The notes under the pieces are model-generated. The model was given only the letters and a program-made list of their open reading frames with translations. It was not told the origin of the DNA and made no database searches. The position numbers and the translations under genes were made by a program. Source: Maylandia zebra (Eukaryota; Chordata; Actinopteri; Cichliformes; Cichlidae). Taken from it: a stretch of 64,000 nucleotides of DNA. The stretch covers positions 26,406,033-26,470,032 of the forward strand of contig NC_135170.1 in the NCBI RefSeq assembly GCF_041146795.1, read 5' to 3'. The first letter of the stretch is position 1. Each line of letters begins with the position of its first letter. Shown here in pieces: positions 1 through 12,712 of the stretch.

Positions 1-590
1 CTCAAATTTGCACTCATCAGACCAAAGCACAGATTTCCATTGGTCTAATGACCATTCCTTGCATTTCTTGGCGCAAACAAATATCTTCTGCTTGTTGTTT
101 TTCCTAAGTAGTGGTTTCTTAACAGATATTTGACCAAAAAGGCCTGATTTGCCCAGTTTCCTCTGAACAGTTGATGTAGACACGTGTCTGCTAATGGAAC
201 TCTGTGTGGCATTTATCTGGCTGTAATCTGAGGTGCTGTTAACTTGGGATTTCTGAGGCTGGTGAGTCAGATGAAGTTATCCTCAGCAGCAGAGGTGACT
301 CTTGGTCTTCCTTTCCTGGGACGGTCCTCATGTTTCATTATCCCCAGTTTCATTGTAGCACTTGATCATTTTTGAGACTGGACTTGGGGACACATCCCGA
401 GTTTTAGCAATTTTTGACTGACTGACCTTCAGTTCTTAAAGTAATGATGGACTGTCATTTCTCTTTACTTAGTTGATTGGTTCTTGCCATAATATGAATT
501 CTAAAAATTGTCACATAGGGCTGTCAGCTGTGTAACAACCAGACTTCTACACAATACAACTGACTGAAGTTATACTCTGTTGAACAGAGT
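1..590 (-). mobile_element. Tc1/mariner transposon fragment, 5' part of transposase
   Basis: Read on the minus strand, this begins at a start-codon region near 487-489 and runs leftward through the N-terminal DNA-binding part of a Tc1-type transposase, off the window edge. On the plus strand the characteristic blocks (for example CTTGGTCTTCCTTTCCTGGG near 301-320) match the fish Tc1 consensus as I remember it. Several in-frame stops make it non-functional. The outer terminal inverted repeat, expected around 540-600, was not clearly delimited. Confidence 0.8.
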
Positions 591-783
591 GTAACTATAA
601 GTACACTTTTGAAGGACTTACTCAGCACAATTCAAACTGGAACCGGAAAAATTGTATTCGGTGATGTACTCCTACACGGGACACCTTAAGCAGCTAATCA
701 AGTTAGCCTGGATATGCTAGGGAGCTAAACGTAGTTTCTCATGGGAAGAAAGCAATAATGAGTTTGGACTGGCTGGTTGGCCG
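591..783. other. Unassigned spacer
   Basis: No coding, repeat or RNA feature was recognised between the Tc1 fragment and the candidate LTR. Confidence 0.4.
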
Positions 784-1985
784 TGTTAGAATGAGGGGGC
801 GGAGCCCTGAGCACAGCTCGACAGGTCTGCCATAGACAGACGTGGTGTCTTTGGAGCTTCCGTAGTTGGTCATGCCAAGGCGATTCCCATAGTAAAACAC
901 TGAGTGAAGTTAGAAAAAGAACTTTAATGCCAAAGTTGTCCAGAAACACAAAAAATACAGACGGTAAGAATGCAAACACTAAAATGAAGTGAGAAACCAC
1001 AGAGTAAGGAAGCATGCAACCAAGAGGGAAAAGAGGGACTGTGGAAAACAAGGTGCACAGTAGCACACAGTACTGAGGACATTGCACAGGGTAAGAGAAG
1101 AACTGAGGTATAACTACACAAAAAGTAATGAGGGAAGCAGAACCAGGTGGGAGCACAGCTGGAAATTATAGACATAACTAGGCAAGGGAAGTAAACACAA
1201 AGAAAAAGCAGAAAACAACAGTGTGAATAATTCAGACCCTACACAGCGTTTGATATGTAAATAGATAATTTTATTTGCATTACACACAGATGCACTTTGC
1301 TTTAGCACCAGTGTCCCAGCACGGTCAGCTTTCAAGCTGTCTTCACACGCACGTCCTCCCTTCTGGTCTCCGATGTCACTATAAAGAAGGGAAGACCTTG
1401 TTAAATGAATCACCTCACCCTCCCTGGCACTGCCCCTTGAGCTCACTGCACCATGCCTCCCCTGCAGCTGAGCCAGGGACCACACGTCCACCACAAACAG
1501 TTAAAATAGGAAGACAGCAATTGAAGGAGGAATAAGGGTTAACTTGACTTGGGGAGAAAATAAGATCTAAACAGAAGCACATGGAAAGACAAAGGAAAAC
1601 ACCGATGAGACTCGAACTCTGAGGGCCACAACAAAAAGGGAACTAACTACGAGCAACCTGCATATCAACCGTAACCACAAAAATAGACACAATTTCTAAA
1701 CACAGGGGATTAAACTAAAATAATCACTTGAGAATTAGCAAGTAAATACTAACTAGAACAAGTTAGTTGTGAGACATTATTGACAAGCTAAATATATACC
1801 ACAAGATCACAAGGGAGGCAATACAGAATAACCAAAGCAAGCAATTTTATGAAAGAAGAAAAAACCCAAACATATGTCCTTCTCAAGATGCAGAAGAAAC
1901 ATTAACTCACAAAACTCAAACCCCAAAAAGAATAAATCAATGAAAAAACAGAAAGCTCTAGGTCAACGACCCTGGGACCATAACA
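784..1985 (-). mobile_element. Candidate solo LTR, about 1.2 kb
   Basis: On the minus strand the segment starts TGTTATGGTCCCAGG and ends CATTCTAACA, giving matching TGTTA/TAACA ends. It is T-rich, as LTRs often are, with an ATTAAA motif near its 3' end. Flanks do not show a clear target-site duplication (GGCCG against GTCAG on the plus strand), so the limits are uncertain. Open reading frames here are not protein-like. It could instead be ordinary T-rich intergenic DNA. Confidence 0.33.
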
Positions 1986-2006
1986 GTCAGAGCATGTACC
2001 CCAAGA

Positions 2007-3370
2007 TAAGAGATAAGATAAGATAAAACTTTATTAATCCCTCGGTTGGGTTCCTCTGGGAAATTTGGTTTCCAAAAGCACAGCACCGACAGAAGTTACT
2101 GAACGTGAGCAGAATATTATATATATACACATATATAAATACAGAGACATATATAAATAAAATACCGGTATATGAAAGCGATAAATAGAATAAACAGGAA
2201 TAAGAATACAAGGAAATTGCACATTTCAAGAATTGAAGTCTATTGCACCGTTGACTATTAACAAAAGGTATTGCACAAAAAGTATTGCACAGTGAAGTGA
2301 AGAGAAGAGGCAGTACAGCTTAGTTGTTCCCCCCTCCTTTGTCCTCCTGTTTCCCCTCCCTCTCCCAGTTTGATGGCGTGTGGGACAAAGGAGTTTTTAA
2401 GTCTGTTGGTTCTTGTCTTTGGGAGAAGCAACCTGTCACTGAACAGACTCCTCTGGTTGTTTATGGCCATGTGCAGAGGATGCCCAGCATTGTCCATAAT
2501 GTCCAGCAATTTTTTTTAGTGTCTTTTTCTCTGCCACTGATACCAGAGTGTCCAGCTTCATGCCGACCACAGAGCCAGCCAGCATAGAAAGTACTCCTGC
2601 GACCACTGACTGGTAAAACATCCTCAGGAGCTTCCTGCAGATGTTAAAAGACCTCAGCCTCCTGAGGAAGTACAGTCGGCTTTGGGCTTTTTTATACAGG
2701 TGCTCTGTGTTGCATGACCAGTCCAGTTTGTTGTCCACCCACAGCCCGAGGTACTTGTACTTGTTGACCACCCCCACCTCCTCCCCCTCTATCTGAACCG
2801 GCAGTGGACCTTCCCTGGACCCCCGGAAGTCCACAACCAGTTCCTTGGTTTTTGAGGTGTTGAGTTGCAGGTGGTTTGTGTGACTCCATGTGACGAAGTT
2901 CCTCACCAGACTTCTCCTCTTCCTGATTATCCCAGATACACCCCATGATGGCTGGGTCATCTGCAAACTTCTGAATAAGGCATAATTCAGACAGCACAGT
3001 TCCCTGTCGTGCTCCTGTGCTGCTGACCACAGTGTCAGACATGATGTCCTTCAGCCTGACGTACTGTGGTCTGTCAGTGAGGTAGTCTGAGATCCAAGCG
3101 ACCAGGAAAAACTGCATCCGAATTAAAGGCACTGGAAAAGTCAAGAAACATGATCCTGACCGTGCCTTTTCCCCCGTCCAGGTGTGAGTGGGCTGTATGT
3201 AGGAGGTACAGGTGGGATCCTCCACTCCGACATCCGCCTTGTATGTGAACTGTAGTGGGTCCTGGGCATGTTGTACCTGTGGTTGGAGGAGGTTGAGGAA
3301 GAGCCGCTCTAGAGTCTTCATGAGTTGCTGGGTGTCAGAAGAGAAAGCTAAGACCAAGAAGAGACCCAAT
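2007..3370 (-). mobile_element. 5'-truncated L2-like LINE, reverse transcriptase C-terminal part
   Basis: Read on the minus strand this is the C-terminal half of a non-LTR reverse transcriptase. It has a QKFADD catalytic-type motif near 2,960, a HTNHLQLNTSKTKELVVDF block near 2,835-2,890, a YKYLG(L) motif near 2,750 and FLRRLRSF near 2,660. It ends with GGGATTAATAAAGTTTTATC and a TTATC-type tail at 2007-2035, the 3' signature of this family. Frameshifts divide the reading frame and a short internal deletion sits just before GSVVGMKLDTL (about 2,570). A sister copy lies at 58,344-59,012. The 5' truncation fits target-primed reverse transcription. Confidence 0.88.
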
Positions 3371-3539
3371 TTCTCTTCTGAAGTTGGGTGTCAAACGAGA
3401 AAGATGAGTACGTTGGATGAAGTGCTAAAGAGTATCCCCAGGAGGGAGAGACAGAGGAAAGAGAGGAGGAAGAGGAAGAAGGGAAGAAAAAGTAGGATAG
3501 TCAGGGAGATTGAAGAAAAGACAGTAGTATTGGGAAGCT

Positions 3540-3730
3540 AGAAAAATAGCAAAGATAGAGGTGGCAAAGGAAAAGGCTTATAGTAAGTTGTATGCGAAGC
3601 TGGACACCAAGGGAGGAGGAATGGACTATCAACTGCCTGGGCAGAGAGATTGAACTGGAAAGGATATGCAACAGGTCATGATGGTTAAGGATAGGCATGG
3701 AAGTACACTTCCATAATTTTGAAGTCTGAG
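3540..3730 (+). mobile_element. RTE-type LINE fragment
   Basis: Plus-strand translation shows a decayed AKEKAYSKLYAKLDTKGG block followed by GKDMQQVMMVKDRHG. This is the region between endonuclease and reverse transcriptase in RTE/BovB-like LINEs of fish. It is short and degenerate; the upstream purine-rich stretch (3,380-3,540) may belong to it. Confidence 0.6.
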
Positions 3731-6700
3731 AGCCTGAGGAATCGAGGTGTACTGGTACCAGTTGTTAAGAACCAGCCTGATATGCAGGCTACACTAGCTA
3801 CAGACAAAGTTGATGAGCCATATGATCTGATGTGGGCAAGAATTACTGAAGCTATTTTAAGAACGGAGATGACAGCATTGTCAGGGTTTATAGACTAATA
3901 GTACTTTTTATAGTACTAAATTATGATTAGTGCTAATGTCATAAAGAAAAAAATATCTGAAATAAAAAGTCTGTCATCATTACATTAATCAGTTGCCATC
4001 TGTTTAGCTGCTATAAATATTAAAATATATAAATAATCTCTTCAGAGTTGACTTTACTGTTAATGCTACGGTTTGTCACAACAGTGATCTACTTTCTAAA
4101 ACTACAAATGCAGGGAATTGTTCCAGCTGTTGATCCAAAATACTGAGGAAAATGGGTCTTTATACAGAGGTGCATATGGAAACACTTCAGTGATGCAGCT
4201 GAATGCCAAAATTTTCTCAGCCCAAACAGCCTTTCAGTAAGTTCTCTGATAAAAACCCAAACACACCCGTTTCTTCTTTTGCTGTGTGGACATTGTGAGT
4301 CCTACTCACACATCAGAAGTAAAGAATCCACTCACTCTGCTTTGAAAACACTCAAAAGCCCAACCCTTCCATGACTGTGTGTGAGTAATAGAGAGTCCAT
4401 GTGATGAGAGGAAATTCACAGCTTGCCATTTATCCTCAGACAAAAGCTCTGGGAAGAATAAAAGCAAAATTGGAGTGCCTACTGAAGCTGTTGAGAGGGC
4501 CCCTAGCCGAGACACAAATTGCTTTCCTCCTTTGCTCTACACAGCCCTAACATGGTCGAGGCCTCGTACATCAATTACCAGCCACCTCAATGGAACATCT
4601 CTGCCACTGTAGTACCTTTTCTGGTTTAATGCCAAATGAGTGCTGCGCCTGCTGCACATCACAGAAGTCAAGCAGCCAATACGGAAAAGGCAGGTGCATT
4701 ATAAATCAGCTGCCCATCCAGAGGAACTAAGTAGCTGTTGACAGGTGCCGGTAGTAGTAACAGAGAAAGCTGACAGCGGTTTGCGAACTGGAGTGTGGTG
4801 CAGCTTGCTGATTTTACATAATGCCTTCGGGCACTAATGATTACGTTTTGAAGGATTTTCAGCACCCAGCTTGCCAAGCAGTTTGGGTTTTATGATTTCT
4901 CTCTGTGTTCATTAGAATGTGAAGCCTCACTGCCCCCCTGCTTTGAACAAGCGTTGTGGTCTTACTCCAAATCCCCCATTCCCAGAGACATCTTTGTCCT
5001 GGCCAGTAGTCCATCAGAGTCCAACACAAGTGAGAAGGAGTGAGGAAGAGAGAGACTAAACTGAGACGAGGGAGCACAGCCATTTTGTCCAGCTTGCTAC
5101 ATCCCAAGCTTTCATCTCTTGCCTGGTTTCCTGCCAGATAAACCAGCAATCCCAAGACACAAGCTGGTCTGTCCTCGGCAGCTATTAAAAAAAACCTGAT
5201 ATGTGCTTGCTCTCTGCACTGGCATTTTTTCCTACAGCCATTTACTGAGTCCAGGTTCGGCCAAAAAAAGAGATGTTAAAGATATTAAAAATGTCTAATG
5301 TATAAGGCAGTTGGAAGTGCGTTGGGAGGTAATGATTGATGCCTCAGTGCTCTAACATTTATGCTAAGCCGGTTTCTATGTTTTTTGAAGAAAGCAGTAA
5401 TGGTTCTTTGGGCCTCTGGGCAGCTACATCTCATGCCTGTATGTATCATAGATCCCTGCATGCCCACGTAAGAGCAAGATAATGGAAGGCCAGCCGGTCT
5501 GGTGGGATGACCAGAGGTGGGAGAACATACTGTAGCATAGACACTAACAGAGAAGCCAATTAGTAATTTCAGCATTTGCTTGTTTAACAAGCATGGTGCA
5601 GAGGTCTTTGTTAAATTAATATACAAATCTGAACTTGCCAAAAGCAGGTCGTTGTTGTTGTTATGAATCACATCACAGCCACTTTAAACATTCAGCCAGA
5701 AGACAAGGCACAAGGAAACATTTAAAAAGCTTAAAGGGAAAGGAAGATGGAAGACTTCCTCAAGAGATACCTATAGTGCAAGCTTTAAAAAAAAAAAAAA
5801 AAAAAGCACAGTTTAGGGATTTACGTTGTGGGATTTGATTTTATTCCTACACTAGAGACTTTTGTTTAATTGCTGTTCACATAGGAAATCACTCAGCCGT
5901 TGGGCAAATCAACAGTGCTCTCAAAATTCTGCAGACACACATACAGACTTTTACTCTCACACTATTGAGTTATACGGCTCTCATTCAGCTTTCTGATTCG
6001 GCTGAAACATAGCCCAAGGGGAAATGAATTTCTAAAATCCAAACAGTGTTCAATCTAATTGCCCTTTATTTTCTGAAAGCCACTACTGCACTGTTGTTCC
6101 TGCTAGTGTAGGGACATGATGGAGATATAATGAGAAAGAGCAAGATTACTATGCTGGACATGTTGCAAGAAAGACATTTAGCTAAAGGCAACGATGTAGG
6201 CCAAGACCGGGCCTAGCAGGAGGGAAAACATGCTGCTGACTCTAGTGGTCTAAACTGTTATTCCCACGCTAAATGCTAAATGTCACTGATGTTATTACAC
6301 TCTCTGGAGCAGCATATATCTTTGTGCTGAAATAGGCAAATTCTCAAGTGGGACTGTGTTTGTAAATTGCGAGTTTGGTACCATTTTAAAGACAGTGTGG
6401 CATCTATTTAAGGGCTCTCACAATCAGTCATATTTCCCAAATGATCTGTAGCCACTGAAAAAGCATGACATGGTGTAAAATTTCAGCTGTAGAGCTGGTC
6501 GGATAGAGCCAGTACCTTTTTGTATGGACCTTCATATCTGACTTCTGGTTCTGTCAGTCTCTCTTTAACTGTCTTCCCATGCAAAAAACATTGTGTTTTA
6601 CTGATAATAGTGCCTGCACTCATTTGTCTGACCTGTTGTTATACGTTGTAAACTCTGGTTCGTTAATCTTAAGATTTAGGCGTTCAAATTGATTGCCTTT

Positions 6701-7640
6701 TAAAAAGGGTGTATGTGTTACATGTACTGGTGTGACTCAAGTGAATAAATTGCAGATTATTCTCTTTAAATACTCACACATATACAGTTAGATATAATAA
6801 ATCAAGATAAACACACAGTTCAAAGTCTGTAATATGCACATTTTGTGTTTCCCCTTTCTAAAACAAGTAACACTGCTCATGTGAATCTTTACCACAGTAG
6901 CGGTATCACTAAGAGGACAGTATGTCAGTTAAGTGTGACATTTTTTGGTACCATCATTTGTGGATGAGGTTCAAATGACAGAAAACTGACTTTTTCTGCT
7001 GAGTTGGCATTGCTTCCATATAAAAACTGACAAATCATCATGGTATCATAGTAGTTACATGTGATTACTGAAAACAATATATGCAGTGGTAGTCCAAGTA
7101 TAAAGCATCAACACCAAAGTACTTCATGTTGGTTCTTGAGAACACCTATTAAAATATCTCTCTTAGAAACAAACATCAGTAGATTCTGGATCAAAATAGA
7201 GAGGATTTGGACAGATGGGTACAGCTTTATTGGGAACAGTCAGCATCCCTAGCAGACCCAAGGCATTATCAGTGTCAGAAGCCTGTTCAAGCATAAAAGC
7301 AACAGATAATCAATTTTTAACTGACTGTTTAAAAAAATCAAAAATAAATGACTACGACTTACTTATTTTACAAAAATACAGATATTGCTCATGCATGCAG
7401 AAATGCACGAGGTAAAATATCACTGTATATGTTAGTTAATTAATTGACTCATTTACTTTATGAGGGTGAGTTTAATACTTTTTGGTAATCTTATTTTGAA
7501 AAGCCTTTAGTCCCCAGAAGCATCCATCTTCAGAGTAGCCTGTAGGGGAAGTGCTGGTTCTGTCCCTCTCATTAAATATACTGGCTTAGGAGTGGAACAG
7601 TGGCTGTGTTTTTTTCTAAATTAGTTAATGCCCTTCCCTA
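3731..7640. other. Intergenic stretch, no recognised gene
   Basis: AT-rich sequence with scattered short open frames that show no domain, splice structure or codon pattern I trust. It includes an A19 run at 5,788-5,806. No repeat family was recognised. Confidence 0.5.
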
Positions 7641-8244
7641 TTCAGGGGTTCAACATTTCTGGAGGCATCACTGGGATGTATGCAACATGTATGCCAAGAG
7701 CTAACCAAATTGACAGTCATCCTCCAAAATTATCCCAAGCGTGGAGGAAGGAGAAAATTCACGGCAAATCTTGGGGAGGAGCTGGAGCATGGGCTGCCTG
7801 TACTCTGAGGTGAAGCTAACTTACCATTAGAGCTAAAGCTAATATTAAAAGCTACCAGCACACCTGCTGTGACCTACTTTTTTTCTCTGGTGACAAAACA
7901 GGAAAATGGAGTCATCTAAACAAGAGAATTTGCAGTTGGAGGTGACAGAGGCACTATGCATGTTGTCCAGGGAGTGCCTTTTGGATTTGTGTGACTTTAA
8001 CCATAGCCGGTCCAGAGCTTGAGCTGGTGGTTGAGAAAAAATAGGACAGCACTCATATCAATGATAAGCAGCCACCTTGAGTGGGAGAATTTAAAGGAAT
8101 TGGAGGACAAAGGTACGTCTGAACTTCTTTGTCTTCAGGATAAGATTAATGAGTATTGCAAAATGCCAGACCCACTGGTTGCTGAGATTGTGCTCCAAAC
8201 TACTGACCGAGCTAAAGAATTACAAAATGGACCGGTGCAGCACG

Positions 8245-8284
8245 AGCCTGTTCTTCACTTCAATAGAGAAGTGAAGAACAGGCT
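8245..8284. repeat. Perfect inverted repeat, 17-bp arms, 6-bp loop
   Basis: AGCCTGTTCTTCACTTC is followed by AATAGA and then its exact reverse complement. It lies inside the decayed gag region of the gypsy element. Confidence 0.95.
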
Positions 8285-9367
8285 AAACTTTGTAAGGAAA
8301 CTGAAGCTTTGCAGTTAAACTTGCAACTGTGAGCTTAGATAAACATTGCTGAAAGACGGCCGGCAGCCACTTAAACCTCTTCTTTATGGCATAAAGATTA
8401 AAATATCTGGCCAAATAGGGGAGCAAGGGCAGAGGGATTGCCTTACATTCTCTAGTTTGGCACACGAATTTAAAAATGGCTTGGTCAAAAGCTTTCCAGA
8501 AGTGGATATTGTAGATGCTGTGATAAGAGCGATGGCCCCTGGCATCTAGTTCTGTAGCTATCTTGAGGCAAAAATCTTCCCACATTAAGAAGAATTTGAT
8601 GTCACAATCAGGAGAAGAGTGATACAGATCTGTACAAACAGCTGAGCTCTGAGGTCCAAGTTGTGAAAGAGATGATTTAAAATATTTATCCAAGCCCTTA
8701 ACTTGAGGCAAAAGAGCTCATTTGCTTTATAAGACTTAAGTACAATTCTGAGCTGGTCCAAAACATGGTTTTTTTTTCATGCTGTGTTGTCAGGCTTGCA
8801 AAATGACAATATAAAGCATGATCTACAGCTATATCTTGAACTGACCAATGTCTCAGGTGTACTGTCACTGGAGAAATTTAATATTCCCTGTGCATGAAAG
8901 TGTGAGAAGCAGGACAAAAAGAAGATAATAATGCCAGCTCGTACTGCAGCCATCCATTCTGCACAGACCGACAGTACCACACCAAAGAATGAAAAATCCA
9001 TTCAGCCAAATCACAGTAAGTATTGAGTGTTTAAGTAAGTATGTGTGGTAGCATTGAACACTGCTTGGCGGGCTGGTGTATGAGGGGAGGAAGACAAATG
9101 AGGCATAGCCCTTTAAATGAACAGGAGTCACTCCAGCAGGAAAGGGAGTCCCAATACAGTTCCTACTGTTGCATGGAAGGAGGTAAAGTAAAACTGTGCA
9201 AAAGTATGCTTTACTGCTCCAAATCATGTCAGGCAGAACACTAAACTCATCACAAAGATTATCATGCATAGGCGTTATGCAAGAAAACTCAAAACATCCC
9301 ACCAAAACAAGAGAACTGTAAAGCCAAAGTAGAAGCCTAAACAGAACAATTATTGGCTCAAATGAGA

Positions 9368-9397
9368 TCGGACTTATTGTTGAAACAATAAGTCCGA
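9368..9397. repeat. Perfect inverted repeat, 14-bp arms, 2-bp loop
   Basis: TCGGACTTATTGTT, GA, then the exact reverse complement. It lies in the gypsy remnant just before the RNase H piece. Confidence 0.95.
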
Positions 9398-11325
9398 CCT
9401 CTGTGCTGCACTAGATCAACAACAAGGATGAAAAATGCATGTCATAGCATACGCCTCCCACATGCTCACAGAGTCTTAGAAGAACTACCACCTACATTCC
9501 AGAAAACTGGAATTTCTGGGTTAAATGGGTTGTGACAGAGAGATTCAAGTATTATCCGATTGACTCATCTTGTACGGTCTACACCAACAATAATCCAGTC
9601 ACTTATGTCTTATCATCAGCCAAGCTCAATGCAACATGCCACCTGGCTGAGTTGGTGGATTTTCACCTTACCATGAAATATTATCCAGGAAGATAAAATA
9701 GTAAAGCAGACAGATTGTCAAGAATGTCGGTTGATATTGGGACCATGATTAGGTAATGCATGGAGAAGAACGCACTAACATGATATGGTTCGTGCCTCTT
9801 GTAGCTCAATATGTACAAGTTGATGACCCAACACTTTTGACCATTTCAGCTGAAGGAATTTGTGCTGCCCAAAAAGAAGATCAATGCATTGGTAATGGTC
9901 CTTGACCTGCAGTCTGGCACAAAACCCAGAGGTCAGCAGCTGAGGTCTCTGACCAGGGAGACAAAATGACTGATACATGTATGGGATAGACTAAGACTGG
10001 ACAGTGGTGGAGTTTTGAAATGCAAAACAGCAGTCAAAATTCAGCTGGTCCTGCCTGTGAAGTATAAAGAAACAGTATTGACAGCATCACATGATGAGAT
10101 GGGACATCAGGGGATGGACCAGACATCCTCACTTATAGGAGACAGATTTTTCTGGCCACAGTGCAAAGGATATTGAGCATTCTTTCCCTGAGCTGCTCTT
10201 GCATAAAAAACAAAAAACCCAGGAAACAGACAGGAGCCTACTCACTAGCATAGTTACAACCCAACCCTTGGAACTAGTGTCTATTGATTTTGTACAGGTT
10301 GATAGATGCTTTGGGGGCTAAGAATACATATTGATTGTAATAGACCATTTCACACGGTTTGCTTGCCCTTATATAACAACATCTAAAACAGGCAACACAG
10401 TTGCTGACAAGCTTTTTAATGACTATGTTCTGAAGTCTGGCTTTCTACTGAGGATCCTGCATGATCCAGGAAGAGAATTTGAAAACTGGTTGTTTGCCCA
10501 GCTGTAAAAGAACTGTAGCATTGCAAGCTCCAGAACAGCACCATACAGTATCATGGTGAATGGAAATGGTCAGAGCATTTTAACAGGACACCCCTGCAGA
10601 TGTTGAAAACATTCACTGAGAGGAAAGATTAAACTGGAAGGCGTAATTAAATAAGCTCATTTATGAATACAACAGCACAAGAAGTGACGTGACGGTTTTC
10701 ACCCTTTTACTAGACCATGTTTTGATCAGAAATTTGACCCCTCATGGGGGAACAGGCAAGCTTCGTAGTCACTGGGATGACTGCATCTACAAAGTTGTGG
10801 TGAACAGAGATCTCCCAACTTAAGGGACAGCAGAATTTTGCACCGTAACCTTTTGCTTCTATGTAACCACTTACCTCTGGGGGTCCCACTCAAGGTGGTT
10901 TAGCCAAAAGAAAAGGACAGAAGAAAAGCTGGAAAAGATGCAGGTACTGTACTACAGTCTGAAAGCAGTAGCAACAACAAAGATGACTGGTACTGTTACA
11001 TACCTTCACATGCTTCTCCAGCAGTACAGCCCCAGGAAAATGGAAACAGCAAGCAATCGTACATGTTCTGATGGCGTTCCACATCCTGAGCTGAAAAAAA
11101 AGTTTGAGAAGGATACAGATAAGGGTGAACCTGTGTTGATATTATGATCTAATGTTGGCAGTGTTTGCTTTATGTGTGACTCCTCCCACCAGAGGATGGC
11201 TGTGGTTTTTTTCCCTTTCTCTCATAGGAGGTGGACACCTGGGCGTGCCTGCTGAGTAGCTGGGTGGAGTCTCTTCCTGTCCTGGGATTGGATATTGGTT
11301 GATCACCTCCAGTACTTAACTACCT

Positions 11326-12279
11326 GGGCCCTATTTCAGGAAGCCGGTTTAGTGCAAACTCTGAGTAACCCTGAGTTAACGAAAACTCTGGGTTTTCGGT
11401 TTCACAAAGCGAGTTTAGATTAATTCTGAGTGAGTTACTATGACGACACACTCTGTGAAGCTAACCTGCCCCCTAGCAGGCTTACTTCAACTAACCCTGA
11501 CCTTCTCCGCCTCTTTGTCAGAAACCTGACTGTAGGAAGTGTCAGACATGGTGTGCCCCTTCCTTGAAGAGCCAGTAGATGTTGAAGCCCAAATTCTCCG
11601 CAGAGCTCTCCGCCGGGAGAGAGTGATTAGAGCGCGTTCGGACATTTTATCATTTCCTGATGATTTTCTGTGTGAACGTTACCGTTTTTCAGCACAATCT
11701 ATAATTCATTTGAATAACATCCTCAGGCCTAATATTGCTCATGTGACACATCGTGGACATTCTCTCAGTTCTGTACATATTATTTGTATCGCACTTCGGT
11801 TTTTTGCAAACGGGAGCTTTCTGTATAATATTGGTGACGCTGAGCACGTTTCCAAGGCTACCGTCTGTCGGGCAGTCAGGAATGTTACAGTTGCACTGAA
11901 ACGTCTCCTGTACTCGTTTGTGGTGTTCCCCGGTCATAGACCCACAAGATTTATCAAAGAGGGATGCCACAAAATTGCAGGTATCAGGATGAACGAAACT
12001 TAATCCATGATGTGGTGATATTTGAACTACTACTTAAATTTTACATTTATTCTCACGGTTCCCAGGCGTGATTGGCTGTATAGATGGCACTCACATTCCA
12101 ATCATTGCTCCTTCAGTAAATGAAGGAGACTATGTGAACAGGAAGTCTTTCCACAGCATTAATGTACAGGTACATAGTTCCCTGTAGCATTTCAAACTAA
12201 CAAATTATTTCATTATAGTAATGGATGCTAATTTGTGTTCTCTGCACTGTGAAGATCATATGTGATGCTGCCAACATAG
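11326..12279 (+). pseudogene. Truncated PIF/Harbinger transposase (HARBI1-like) with intron structure
   Basis: The left end starts GGGCCCTATTTCAGGAAGCC at 11,326, a Harbinger-type terminus. Exon 1 (from about 11,548 to 11,980) encodes MVCPFLEEPVDVEAQILRRA and on to HKIAG, and ends at a GT donor. Exon 2 (12,066-12,169) follows a CAG acceptor and restores the frame as [13 protein letters not shown] and on to [11 protein letters not shown], carrying the first catalytic Asp block ([10 protein letters not shown]) of the DDE domain. A third exon start (ICDAANI) is visible near 12,254-12,279, after which similarity stops. The remaining catalytic residues and right terminus are missing, so it cannot be an autonomous transposase. 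Exon 1 is nevertheless open and little decayed, which suggests a fairly young element. Confidence 0.82.
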
Positions 12280-12712
12280 GCGTGAGAAGCCATTTTTGTT
12301 GATTGAGTTTTCTCCTGTTTTTCATTTAGAAAGTTAGGTAAGTGAATTGTCTTTTGTTTGGTTTTCATTTGTGTAGTAAAGCATAGGGACCATTAGGGAG
12401 TTTTGTTTGTTATTTTTGGCACTGCTCACTGCTGAAGCAAATAAATGGCTGCTTAGCATTTTAAAAGATACTATTGTTTGTGTTCTTGCTTTGGTGGAGC
12501 GGGAGTGGGCCAATTTCTTGTTGCGTTCAATACACGCCTAGACAAAGAACGTAACAGTTGGATAGTAAGGAAGGTTACACTAAACCCAGTCACCTGCACC
12601 AAGAACACACATGTACCCAGGAGGACATCATATTACAGATTAAGGCAGTCTTGGAGTGAGGGATGCAATCACCTGACTAGTTGGGAATGAATCAAGTGGC
12701 ACTAAACAACCC
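12280..12712. other. Unassigned stretch after the truncated Harbinger element
   Basis: No gene or repeat family was recognised. No Harbinger right terminus was found here. Confidence 0.4.

Larger units (their letters stand above)
7650..10960 (+). mobile_element. Decayed Ty3/gypsy retrotransposon with internal deletion
   Basis: Plus-strand remnants occur in pol order. A gag-like region (7,907 to about 9,460) starts MESSKQENLQLEV and includes QIGEQGQRDCLTFSSLAHEF (8,410-8,470) and HAVLSGLQNDNIK (8,780-8,815). An RNase H piece (9,485-9,725) includes VYTNNNPVTYVLSSAKLNA. The integrase zinc-binding region (10,050-10,175) reads HDEMGHQGMDQT, and the integrase core (10,265-10,500) includes VIDHFTRFACPY. 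Protease and reverse transcriptase are absent: gag runs almost directly into RNase H. Many stops and frameshifts are present. A possible primer-binding context (GGAGGCATCACTGGGAT) lies near 7,660. LTRs were not delimited. Confidence 0.83.

Noticed and set aside
3412..3541. Arg/Lys-rich open frame (RRERQRKERRKRKKGRK)
   Set aside because: A purine-rich low-complexity stretch next to a LINE fragment. The basic composition follows from the repeat, not from a protein-coding signal.
4859..5155. 98-codon minus-strand frame starting MGLLVYLAGNQ
   Set aside because: Has no family resemblance and no supporting splice signals; length is within chance for this composition.
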